NCBI GenBank assembly: GCA_964415185.1
Contig: CAYPZI010000040.1
Location: 1-22,580, forward strand
DNA length: 22,580 nt
DNA from: CAYVBJ01 sp964415185
GTDB lineage: Bacteria > Bacteroidota > Rhodothermia > Balneolales > Balneolaceae
Direction: 5' to 3'
Shown here: in pieces, positions 1 to 7,807 of the stretch
Layout of the letters: each line of letters opens with the position of its first letter
Position numbering within the stretch: the stretch's first letter is position 1
Translations under genes and position numbers: made by a program
Notes under the pieces: model-generated
Databases searched by the model: none
What the model was told of the DNA's origin: nothing
Seen by the model: only the letters and a program-made list of their open reading frames with translations

Positions 1-8
1 CACCTAAT

Positions 9-70
9 TCATCGGATGACTGAGGGCAAGATCAATCCAAAGGGCTGCAAGCGGGCGAGTCATCCGATGA
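9..70. repeat. 13-bp inverted repeat downstream of mutB
   Basis: A perfect inverted repeat has its left arm at 9-21 (TCATCGGATGACT) and its right arm at 58-70, separated by 36 bases. A third copy of the 10-mer TCATCCGATG lies at 142-151, inside the last codons of mutB. Between them, ACCTCC (82-87) faces GGAGGT (122-127). There is no T-run, so this is not a classical terminator. It could be a REP-like palindromic element or an mRNA 3'-end structure of mutB. Bases 1-137 hold no convincing gene. Confidence 0.55.
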
Positions 71-137
71 GTGAGGCTGATACCTCCAACGCTACGGGGA
101 GCTCACGTTGTTCGCACGCCCGGAGGTTGGAAGGGAG

Positions 138-2288
138 TTAATCATCCGATGTATAAGCCTCGATCAAAATCTTCAGCACTTTTTGGGCTGCTTCGGCAAT
201 CACGGTGCCGGGGCCGAAGACTGCGGCTACACCTTTATCGTATAGAAATTGATAATCCTGGTTTGGAATCACACCGCCCGCAATCACCATAATGTCTTCA
301 CGGCCCAGTTTTTCCAGCTCGTCTATGACCTCGGGAACGAGGGTCTTGTGCCCGGCTGCAAGGCTCGATACGCCCAGAATATGCACGTCGTTCTCCACGG
401 CCTGGCGCGCGGCCTCTTCGGGTGTCTGGAAAAGCGGGCCGATATCCACGTCGAAGCCGAGGTCCGCAAAACTGGTTGCAATCACCTTGGCTCCGCGGTC
501 ATGGCCGTCCTGGCCCATTTTTGCCACCATGATACGTGGACGGCGCCCTTCAAGCTCTGCAAATTCATCCGCAAGTTCAGCAGCTTTTTTGAATGCTTTA
601 TCTTTTTTTAATTCTGAAGAATACACACCTGATATCGATTTAATGGTTGCCTGGTATCGTCCGAACACCTTTTCCATGGCATCGGATATTTCACCCAACG
701 TTGCCCTGTTCCGGGCGGCATCAACCGCAAGAGCCAGCAAATTGCCTTCACCGGAATCGGCGCACCGGGTGATCGCTCGAAGAGAAGCTTTCACTTTATC
801 GGAATCGCGTTCGGCTTTCAGCTTTTCGAGCCGTTCGATCTGTGATTTCCGAACTTTGGTATTATCCACTTCAAGAATATCAATCGGATCTTCTTTTTCC
901 AGCCGGTATTTGTTTATCCCCACAATCACATCCCTGCCGCTGTCAATCCGGGCCTGCTTCCTGGCTGCAGCTTCTTCGATGCGCATTTTGGGCACACCCG
1001 ATTCAATGGCACTGGTCATACCTCCCAATTCTTCCACTTCCTCAATTAATTCAAGAGCGCGCCGGGCCAGCCGGTCGGTCAGATACTCCACATAGTAAGA
1101 TCCTGCCCAGGGATCAATCGCTTTTGTAATGCCCGTCTCCTCCTGCAGGTAAAGCTGGGTATTTCTTGCTATTCTTGCGGAAAAGTCGGATGGAAGCGCA
1201 ATCGCCTCATCAAGTGCATTGGTATGCAGAGACTGCGTGTGGCCAAGGGCAGCCGCAAGGGCTTCGATACAGGTTCGAGCCACGTTATTGAACGGGTCCT
1301 GCTCCGTCAGGCTCCAGCCGGAAGTCTGGGAATGCGTGCGCAGTGACATCGACTTCGGATTCTGCGGGTTGAACTGCTTCATCAGTTTTGCCCATAGCAA
1401 CCGGCCCGCCCTCAGTTTTGCAATCTCCATAAAGTGGTTCATTCCGATCGCCCAGAAAAAGGAAATTCTCGGCGCAAATTCATCAATTTCGAGTCCGGCA
1501 TCCAGCCCGGTGCGGACATACTCAAGGCCATCGGCCAACGTGTAGGCGAGCTCAATGTCGGCCGTAGCACCGGCTTCATGCATGTGATATCCGCTGACAC
1601 TGATCGAATTAAACCGCGGCATATTCCGGGATGTGTATTCAAAAATATCACTGACAATCCGCATGGAAGGTTTTGGCGGGTAAATGTAGGTATTACGCAC
1701 CATAAACTCCTTCAGAATGTCATTCTGAATCGTCCCTGCAAGCTTCTCCGGAGATACACCCTGCTCTTCGGCTGCCACTATGTAGAATGCCATTATAGGA
1801 ATTACCGCGCCGTTCATGGTCATCGAGACAGACATCTCATCGAGCGGGATCTGGTCAAACAGGATTTTCATATCCAGGATCGAGTCGATTGCCACGCCTG
1901 CCTTGCCCACATCACCGGCTACCCGCGGATGATCCGAATCGTATCCGCGATGAGTGGCAAGGTCGAAGGCAACTGATAACCCTTTCTGCCCGGCCTTCAG
2001 GTTGCGCCTGTAGAAAGCATTGGATTCCTCTGCCGTTGAAAAACCGGCATACTGGCGGATTGTCCATGGACGAACGGTGTACATGGTGCTGTAAGGGCCT
2101 CTCAGAAAGGGAGGCACACCTGCTCCGAAATTCAGATGCTGAAGGGATTCGATGTCCTTTTCCGTGAAGAGCTTTTTAACCGGGATCTTCTCCGGGGTTT
2201 CCCAGGCATCGCCGTCCGTTTCAAACTGTCCGGTTTCCTTTTTACCGGGTTTGTAATCAATAGTCGTAAAATCGGGTCGTTTCGACAT
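138..2288 (-). CDS. mutB: methylmalonyl-CoA mutase large (catalytic) subunit
   Basis: This is the catalytic alpha subunit of adenosylcobalamin-dependent methylmalonyl-CoA mutase. It interconverts (R)-methylmalonyl-CoA and succinyl-CoA in the cytoplasm, the last step of propionyl-CoA breakdown or its reverse. The 716-residue length is normal for the family. Residues of about 50-560 form the substrate-binding TIM barrel, including MYTVRPWTIRQYAGFST, whose Tyr80 matches the active-site tyrosine of known mutases. The C-terminal cobalamin domain carries DGHDRG at 594-599 (DxHxxG, lower axial ligand His596) followed by the usual SSLAAGH and GGVIP segments. It starts 11 bases after the mutA stop, so the two are almost certainly co-transcribed; the A/T-rich leader has no Shine-Dalgarno sequence. 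Sampled stretches are clearly richer in GC (53-62% in three 60-base lines) than mutA (43-45% in two lines). Identification is very secure. Confidence 0.98.
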   Translation of the reverse strand: MSKRPDFTTIDYKPGKKETGQFETDGDAWETPEKIPVKKLFTEKDIESLQHLNFGAGVPPFLRGPYSTMYTVRPWTIRQYAGFSTAEESNAFYRRNLKAGQKGLSVAFDLATHRGYDSDHPRVAGDVGKAGVAIDSILDMKILFDQIPLDEMSVSMTMNGAVIPIMAFYIVAAEEQGVSPEKLAGTIQNDILKEFMVRNTYIYPPKPSMRIVSDIFEYTSRNMPRFNSISVSGYHMHEAGATADIELAYTLADGLEYVRTGLDAGLEIDEFAPRISFFWAIGMNHFMEIAKLRAGRLLWAKLMKQFNPQNPKSMSLRTHSQTSGWSLTEQDPFNNVARTCIEALAAALGHTQSLHTNALDEAIALPSDFSARIARNTQLYLQEETGITKAIDPWAGSYYVEYLTDRLARRALELIEEVEELGGMTSAIESGVPKMRIEEAAARKQARIDSGRDVIVGINKYRLEKEDPIDILEVDNTKVRKSQIERLEKLKAERDSDKVKASLRAITRCADSGEGNLLALAVDAARNRATLGEISDAMEKVFGRYQATIKSISGVYSSELKKDKAFKKAAELADEFAELEGRRPRIMVAKMGQDGHDRGAKVIATSFADLGFDVDIGPLFQTPEEAARQAVENDVHILGVSSLAAGHKTLVPEVIDELEKLGREDIMVIAGGVIPNQDYQFLYDKGVAAVFGPGTVIAEAAQKVLKILIEAYTSDD

Positions 2289-2299
2289 CTCAGTTAAAT

Positions 2300-4318
2300 T
2301 TAAGCGTCTAATTTCCGGTTAATTTTAGAAAGTGTATCAACAATATCAGATTTGCGGTGAATGAGAAAATCGATTCCTGCTTCCAGATATTGTTCTGTTT
2401 TTCCTTCGGGATAACCGGCTAAAATTAATACCGTATTTTCATCAGAAAAAGAGTTACAGAACGAGCCGATTAACTCATCATAATCGGAATCTGAACCGCA
2501 TAACACAATAATCTGGGCTCCATCTTTTTTCACATTTTTTGCCTCGTTTTCAAAGTTATCATAAGCCAGGTATTCGTCAATTTGATACCCTGCACAACCC
2601 AGAAAATTTTGCGAGAAAGATGAGCGGGCACGGCTCATTTGTTTATCTCCTGCAAGCAATAGTGCCACTTTTGGTACAGAAGCTTTTTTATTGGCATATT
2701 TTTTGACTTCCGCCCTCAGCTCTTCAAATGGCCTTGCAAGCCTGCCTGGTACAACCGGCGGATAGATTTGTTTTGCAGGAGCGAGAACCGATGAAATCAG
2801 ATCTCCCGGTTTTGCGCCGTTTGAAAATGCTTCCCGGATATTTTTAATCAGGTTTTCTTCAGGAATTTCGTAATCATCCTCTGATTTCTTCAGTGAATCG
2901 GTGAATTCATCCCGGTAAAAAGATTCAGTAACCTCTTCATCCGCACCAGGGTATTTGTTCACACCGACAAGGGATTTTTTCTGAAAGCGTACGGCATTTA
3001 TTTTTTCAGTAGCCGCATTTTCAATGGCTTGCTGCAACATGCGCCCCTTAACGGCTTCGACAATACCGCCCTGTTTTTCAATCATTTTGAAAAAATCCCA
3101 TCCCTGGCGGCTAAGTGTATCTGTCAGTTGTTCGACATAATAGGATCCCGCTGCAGGATCGCACACTTTTGTCAGGTGCGATTCATGTTTCAGAATATGC
3201 TGTACATTTCTTGAAATCCTTAAGGAGAAATCGTTTGGAGTTCTGAAATGTGAATCAAAAGGTAGTGATGTAATGAGCTCTGCACCGCCGAGTACTGCGG
3301 CAAGTGTTTCTGTGGTGAGACGCAACATATTGTTGTATGCATCGAGAGCCGATTTATTCCAGGATGAAGTTACGGAATGAATCGGGAGCCTTGCATTTTC
3401 AGAAGCATCGGGGTAATAAGCCTTAACCACTTTTGGCCACAATGTTCTGAGTGCCCTCAGTTTTGCAATTCCGGGAAACAACTGCGAATCTGAAGAGACC
3501 GTTGCATAAAACGACGAAACAACCTTTTCAGCAGATATGCCGGAATTGACGGCCCTGCACAGAAATTCACTTCCAATGGCGAGTACAATTCCGATTTCCT
3601 GGACGATAGTGGCTCCGGCGGTTTGATAAAACAAACCGTTTGCATTCAGGTTTCTGATTTTGGAATAAGTTATCAGTTCTGCTATAATCCTGTTTAAAGT
3701 ATTATCATCAACGGGTTCGCGGCCGTGCTTTGCAAACCATGTGAAAGGATCGTACGAAAAATAGGCAGAAGCTTCATCAGGATCTGTTTTATTTTGATTA
3801 AGGTAATTCAGGTACATAGCAAGATATACGGGAGTTGCGATTCCGGTATCAAAAACAGGTGTTAACTCTCCAGGTTCAACTCCTTCAAAAAGTAAATTGA
3901 AATCGTTCTGTGACTGAACCTGGGCACCTCTTAAGTCTCCACCTAACATACCTTCATCGGCATGAGCCTCGATAAAAATCCGGACTGCATCCGCACCTTT
4001 TTTCAAAGCGGACCGTATTTGCCTGTTAATATCATCAGGCTTATGATCAAAAATTTGTTCACAAATCAACCATCGGGGTTCAGCACTATTGCCTCTTGTA
4101 AAAGGCCTTTCGCCTGGCAGATATTTCGAATAAGGTAAATGGCCGATATCATCCTTAACGTAAAAAGGGTCCATTTCAAAGCCTTCCTCTGATTTCCAGG
4201 CCAGTCGTTTTTTATAATCCTCGAGATTCAATTCCTTCTTTATAACCGATTCCCATTCTTCTTTTGGCAGTTCATCAAATTCAGAAAAGAGATCCGAATC
4301 TTTTTCAATTTTATTCAT
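2300..4318 (-). CDS. mutA: methylmalonyl-CoA mutase small subunit
   Basis: This is the non-catalytic beta subunit that forms a heterodimer with MutB. The 672 residues repeat the mutase layout: a TIM-barrel-like region (for example the SRNVQHILKHESHLTKV and DPAAGSYYVEQLTD segments, which parallel SARIARNTQLYLQEETGITK and DPWAGSYYVEYLTD in MutB) and a C-terminal flavodoxin-like domain. In the C-terminal domain the DxHxxG cobalamin motif is gone: the equivalent place near residue 557 reads GDKQMSRAR, with no axial-ligand histidine. That loss is normal for MutA subunits, which do not bind B12. It is the first gene of the mutA-mutB unit, transcribed away from the acyl-CoA dehydrogenase gene across a 231-bp divergent control region. 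The start ATG at 4318 is the first Met of the frame, and the product length fits the family. Confidence 0.96.
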   Translation of the reverse strand: MNKIEKDSDLFSEFDELPKEEWESVIKKELNLEDYKKRLAWKSEEGFEMDPFYVKDDIGHLPYSKYLPGERPFTRGNSAEPRWLICEQIFDHKPDDINRQIRSALKKGADAVRIFIEAHADEGMLGGDLRGAQVQSQNDFNLLFEGVEPGELTPVFDTGIATPVYLAMYLNYLNQNKTDPDEASAYFSYDPFTWFAKHGREPVDDNTLNRIIAELITYSKIRNLNANGLFYQTAGATIVQEIGIVLAIGSEFLCRAVNSGISAEKVVSSFYATVSSDSQLFPGIAKLRALRTLWPKVVKAYYPDASENARLPIHSVTSSWNKSALDAYNNMLRLTTETLAAVLGGAELITSLPFDSHFRTPNDFSLRISRNVQHILKHESHLTKVCDPAAGSYYVEQLTDTLSRQGWDFFKMIEKQGGIVEAVKGRMLQQAIENAATEKINAVRFQKKSLVGVNKYPGADEEVTESFYRDEFTDSLKKSEDDYEIPEENLIKNIREAFSNGAKPGDLISSVLAPAKQIYPPVVPGRLARPFEELRAEVKKYANKKASVPKVALLLAGDKQMSRARSSFSQNFLGCAGYQIDEYLAYDNFENEAKNVKKDGAQIIVLCGSDSDYDELIGSFCNSFSDENTVLILAGYPEGKTEQYLEAGIDFLIHRKSDIVDTLSKINRKLDA

Positions 4319-4471
4319 TGGTGCCGGTATTGTATTGCATTCATCATTAAAAACAACTCTATATTAAAATAACAAAAATTAACTCCAAAGATTTCTTTCG
4401 TTTTGGGGATTTTATTTCTCTTTCTCTGTATTTTAGAAATCCTAATAAATACATTATTGTGAAATTATGAT

Positions 4472-4503
4472 AAAGCACTCTTTTATTAAGAGAAAAGCGC
4501 TTT
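4472..4503. promoter_or_regulatory. 32-bp imperfect palindrome, possible operator
   Basis: A 32-base palindrome is centred between 4487 and 4488, with 12 of 16 positions in Watson-Crick pairing plus one G-T. The outer arms are AAAGC at 4472-4476 and GCTTT at 4499-4503. It lies 46 bases upstream of the acyl-CoA dehydrogenase start, in the divergent region shared with mutA. Size, symmetry and position suit a dimeric repressor such as a fatty-acid-responsive TetR or GntR protein, but no regulator gene is in the window. An AT-rich TATATTTT at 4512-4519 may belong to the promoter. The palindrome is seen directly; its role is inferred. Confidence 0.4.
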
Positions 4504-4549
4504 CAAATTTGTATATTTTACACACAAAAAAATTTAATAACCATCAGAT

Positions 4550-5713
4550 ATGTCTATTACAGAAACAATGATCCCACCATTAACATCGCTTACCGAAGAT
4601 GAACAGATGTTAAAAGATGCTGCTGCGGAATTTGCCAATTCCATGATCAAGCCAAAAGTGGAAGAGATGGATGCAGAAGCAAAACTTGATCCCGACTTGA
4701 TTCAGCAATTTTTTGAAATGGGTTTGATGGGGATTGAAGTACCCGAAAAATACAATGGCGGCGGCGGTACTTTTTTTATGAGCATTTTGGCAATTGAACA
4801 AATTTCAAAAGTTGATGCTTCTGCCGGTGTTTTTATGGACGTACAAAATACGCTTGTAAATAATGCCTTCTTGCGGTGGGGGTCAGAAGAAATAAAAGAA
4901 CGTTTTTTGCCGGTGTTATCAAACGAAAAAGTCGGTGCCTATTGCCTATCCGAAGCCAGTTCCGGGAGTGATGCCTTTGCATTGAAGACCACTGCCAAAG
5001 AAGACGGTGACGCATTTGTACTGAATGGCACCAAACTTTGGATAACCAACGCCAATGAAGCGGATATTTTTCTTGTGTTTGCCAATATTAATCCTGATTC
5101 CGGTTATAAAGGGATAACTGCATTTATTGTTGAAAGAGGCATGGAAGGCTTTTCCATTTCAAAAAAAGAAAACAAGATGGGAATCCGTGCCAGTTCAACC
5201 TGCGAAATACTTTTTGAAGACGTCCGGGTTCCTAAAAAAAATATTCTCGGTGAAATCGGGAAGGGTTATAAAGTTGCCATTGAAACTCTCAATGAAGGGC
5301 GAATCGGTATTGGCGCACAGATGATCGGAATTGCCCAGGGTGCTTTCGATGCAGCCCTGGCGTATACACAAGAACGAAAACAGTTTGACAAGGCAATTTC
5401 GGAATTCCAGGGAGTACAATTTCAACTTGCAAAGGCGGCTACGCAAATTGAAACGGCCCGGTTGCTTGTCTACAACGCTGCCCGGCTGAAAGAAAACGGC
5501 CAAAACTTTTTAAAAGAAGCGGCAATGGCCAAATATCACAGTTCGGATGTTGCCGAACGTGTAAGCTCCCTGGCGATCGACCTTTTTGGCGGTTATGGCT
5601 ACGTTAAAGAGTACCCGGTTGAAAAATATTACCGTGATTCCAAGATCGGCAAGATATATGAAGGCACTTCGAATATGCAGCTTCAGACCATTGCGAAGCT
5701 TTTGCTGAAGTAA
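4550..5713 (+). CDS. acyl-CoA dehydrogenase, short/branched-chain type
   Basis: This is an FAD-dependent acyl-CoA dehydrogenase that introduces the 2,3 double bond in an acyl-CoA and passes electrons to electron-transfer flavoprotein. The 387 residues match the family length. The N-terminal helical domain is followed by the middle beta domain with AYCLSEASSGSDAFALKT and WITNANEADIF. The C-terminal helical domain carries RKQFDKAISEFQGVQFQLA and ETARLLVYNAARL. The catalytic base is Glu371 in IYEGTSNMQ, the position used by short-chain and short/branched-chain enzymes. The C-terminus (KEYPVEKYYRDSKIGKIYEG) closely resembles animal short/branched-chain ACADSB, so 2-methylbutyryl- or isobutyryl-CoA are plausible substrates, though butyryl-CoA is possible. 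Divergence from mutAB supports a role in branched-chain amino acid or propionate catabolism. No Shine-Dalgarno sequence is visible. Confidence 0.95.
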   Translation: MSITETMIPPLTSLTEDEQMLKDAAAEFANSMIKPKVEEMDAEAKLDPDLIQQFFEMGLMGIEVPEKYNGGGGTFFMSILAIEQISKVDASAGVFMDVQNTLVNNAFLRWGSEEIKERFLPVLSNEKVGAYCLSEASSGSDAFALKTTAKEDGDAFVLNGTKLWITNANEADIFLVFANINPDSGYKGITAFIVERGMEGFSISKKENKMGIRASSTCEILFEDVRVPKKNILGEIGKGYKVAIETLNEGRIGIGAQMIGIAQGAFDAALAYTQERKQFDKAISEFQGVQFQLAKAATQIETARLLVYNAARLKENGQNFLKEAAMAKYHSSDVAERVSSLAIDLFGGYGYVKEYPVEKYYRDSKIGKIYEGTSNMQLQTIAKLLLK

Positions 5714-5908
5714 GTTATACTTTTCCCCAGAGTAGCAGGTTAGTGGAAAGAAGTCAGCCTTAAATTTGCCTTCATACAATGCGGTATTTCCATTATTAAT
5801 TTTTTATTAAAATTGACAATACTACTCTTAGGAAAAGAATTAGCAATTGTTTTGAAAAAAATTAGTTTTTCCGAAACTATATGCTAATTGTAATTGTTTC
5901 TCATTTGA

Positions 5909-5938
5909 TTGAACACAAAAACTGACTGGATATATAAG
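5909..5938 (+). promoter_or_regulatory. candidate sigma70-like promoter of the PAS gene
   Basis: TTGAAC (5909-5914) is followed by an 18-base spacer and TATAAG (5933-5938), which would give a transcript starting about 20 bases before the PAS gene ATG. An 8-bp inverted repeat AATTAGCA/TGCTAATT (5838-5845 and 5882-5889) lies just upstream in the 251-bp gap. The match is moderate and the -35/-10 rules of this lineage are uncertain. Confidence 0.3.
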
Positions 5939-5964
5939 CAGGCATTGATACTAACAAAAGCAGC

Positions 5965-7230
5965 ATGATCACTATGAATTCAGATATCACTAATCAATTA
6001 AAAGATTTAGCTGAAAATGATGAGTCTTTTCAGAAATTAAAGCAACTTTTTCATTCTCTGATCAAGGAGTCTGAAAAGGCGAATCGAGATTTGAGGCTTC
6101 TCGAATCTGCAATCAGAAGTGATTATGATTCTATTCTAATTACGGAACTTGACCTTGAAAAGCCAGGTCCCAAGATAGTTTATGTAAATGACGGTTTTAC
6201 CAAAATGACAGGTTACACCCGCGAAGAGGTGATTGGCAAAACACCCAGAATACTCCAGGGGCCAAAAACCGACAGGGCTGTGCTCGACAAGCTAAAAGAA
6301 AGACTTCAGGAAGGCCAGGCATTTTTTGGTCATACGGTTAATTACAGAAAAGATGGCACCGAATTTATTAATCAATGGGATATTCATCCCCTCACCAATG
6401 AAAAAGGTGAAATCACACATTGGGTATCCTACCAACATGATATCACAGAGAGAAAAAGATCAGAGAAAAAAATCCTGGATACGTCAGTCAAATTTGATGA
6501 CTTAGTCGAAGAATCCAAGAAAACGCTTGTTGATGCCGATGAACAGGGAAATATCATCACATCCAATAAGGCATTCAGAGATCTTACTGGGTTTGAAGCA
6601 GATGAATTGAAATCCAATAAAATCTGGGAATTGCTGGATGATAAATATATTGATGCATTTAAGCACAGGTTTGAGAAATTCAAACCAAGTGATTTTGACA
6701 ACCGGATCTATGAATTCCATATTCGAAACAAAAGAGGATTGCCTTTAGAGGTGAAAGCTGAGACTCGTCTTTTGAACAGCAACGGACACACGGTTATCCG
6801 TATTACATTCGAAAATAAATCACTCCAAAAACGAATTGCCAAAATTCTTCAGCAAAAAAATAACCGCTACGAAAAGGTTTTTAATAAAGCCGTTGATTAC
6901 AACTATACGATAAAAAAAATAGATGATACCTACAGGTTTCACCATCTTTCAGAAAATTTCTCCCTGGTTACAGGACTGGATATCGGAGAGGCTGCCACCG
7001 TGCCTGTTTATAGTTTTGTACACGAAGGGGATCTTGTGAAATTTAAAAATCATTTGGATGTAGTTTTCAAAGGCAAGCCAAATACTGAGACTTTCAGGAT
7101 TAAAACCAAAAAAGGTGAATTTATTGAAGTGATTGACTATGCGAAACCTGAATGGGACAGTGAGCACTCTGAAGTAATTGCCATAAGGGGTGCTACATCA
7201 AAAGAAATCTCATCGGAAAAAAAATCCTGA
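5965..7230 (+). CDS. triple-PAS sensor protein with Cys-less LOV-like domain and no output domain
   Basis: The 421-residue cytoplasmic protein is built of an N-terminal helical stretch (1-45) and three PAS folds at about 46-165, 175-285 and 300-412. The first closely follows the LOV pattern: YVNDGFTKMTGYTREEVIG, RILQGPKTD, NYRKDGTEFIN and SYQHDIT, which keep the Gln98, Asn126, Asn136 and Gln157 type positions. The adduct-forming cysteine of GxNCRFLQ is replaced: the sequence reads GKTPRILQG with Pro94. PAS2 and PAS3 are more divergent. There is no transmembrane segment, kinase, GGDEF, EAL, STAS or helix-turn-helix region, so signalling would have to go through a partner. The gene is 56 bases upstream of sufE on the same strand. 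ATG at 5974 is an alternative start. A flavin, other ligand or redox signal is inferred, not shown. Confidence 0.85.
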   Translation: MITMNSDITNQLKDLAENDESFQKLKQLFHSLIKESEKANRDLRLLESAIRSDYDSILITELDLEKPGPKIVYVNDGFTKMTGYTREEVIGKTPRILQGPKTDRAVLDKLKERLQEGQAFFGHTVNYRKDGTEFINQWDIHPLTNEKGEITHWVSYQHDITERKRSEKKILDTSVKFDDLVEESKKTLVDADEQGNIITSNKAFRDLTGFEADELKSNKIWELLDDKYIDAFKHRFEKFKPSDFDNRIYEFHIRNKRGLPLEVKAETRLLNSNGHTVIRITFENKSLQKRIAKILQQKNNRYEKVFNKAVDYNYTIKKIDDTYRFHHLSENFSLVTGLDIGEAATVPVYSFVHEGDLVKFKNHLDVVFKGKPNTETFRIKTKKGEFIEVIDYAKPEWDSEHSEVIAIRGATSKEISSEKKS

Positions 7231-7286
7231 TCTTTTTTGTATCTTTAAGACAGATAGTTCAAAGAATTTAAAAGAAAAACCTTTCC

Positions 7287-7718
7287 ATGAATATTCAGGA
7301 AAAACAAGACAGGATCATTCGCGAATTTGAACTGCTTGAAAATTGGCCGGAGCGATATAAGTATCTCATAAAGCTTGGGCAAAAACTTGAAACTTTACCC
7401 GATAAGTTTAAAGTTGAAGAAAATCTTGTGAGAGGATGCCAGTCGCAAGTTTGGCTTGTAACCGATCTTGAGGATAATAAAATTATTTTCAAAGCCGACA
7501 GTGATGCAGCAATTACCAAAGGCCTTGTAGCTCTTATGGTCCGTTTTTATTCGGGAGAAGATCCGGATACCATTCTGGCAACAAGACCCGGGTTTATCAA
7601 AAAAATTGGGCTTCAGGAGCATTTATCTCCTACAAGATCAAACGGGCTTGCTGCCATGGTTAAACAGATGAAAATCTATGCCATGGCGTACAAGTCGAAA
7701 TTACAGCAGGCCGGTTGA
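7287..7718 (+). CDS. sufE: cysteine desulfuration protein SufE
   Basis: SufE accepts persulfide sulfur from a cysteine desulfurase and hands it to the SufBCD scaffold for Fe-S cluster assembly. The 143-residue length is typical. The sulfur-accepting residue is Cys51 in ENLVRGCQSQVWL, the same number as the E. coli active-site cysteine. The flanking signature (WPERYKYLIKLGQKL and the C-terminal LSPTRSNGLAAMV) is characteristic. It lies 89 bases upstream of a cysteine desulfurase gene on the same strand, so the two probably work together. The desulfurase is of the NifS/IscS group rather than the SufS group normally paired with SufE. No sufBCD genes are in the window. Confidence 0.95.
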   Translation: MNIQEKQDRIIREFELLENWPERYKYLIKLGQKLETLPDKFKVEENLVRGCQSQVWLVTDLEDNKIIFKADSDAAITKGLVALMVRFYSGEDPDTILATRPGFIKKIGLQEHLSPTRSNGLAAMVKQMKIYAMAYKSKLQQAG

Positions 7719-7807
7719 TTCACAGACTTTAACAACAGGCGGAAAGGTTTGTAATATATTTCAAACAGGACAACATTCGAAGCCGCCCGCAATTAAATTT
7801 CCCTGCA

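Noticed and set aside
82..127. Possible integron attC-like site, because of the CTCCAAC and GTTGGAA boxes.
   Set aside because: The boxes do not match the RYYYAAC/GTTRRRY consensus, and no integrase or gene cassette structure is visible.
292..1095. Long open frame of 267 codons on the plus strand.
   Set aside because: It is the antisense shadow of mutB, which has full-length family conservation; the translation is Ser/Arg-rich without any recognisable motif.
4610..4801. Open frame of 63 codons on the minus strand.
   Set aside because: It is wholly inside the acyl-CoA dehydrogenase gene on the opposite strand and shows no motif.
7247..7260. The 14-mer AAGACAGATAGTTC upstream of sufE also occurs inverted at 16667-16680.
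   Set aside because: A shared 14-mer is expected about once or twice by chance when a 22.6-kb sequence is compared with itself on both strands, and no further similarity flanks it.
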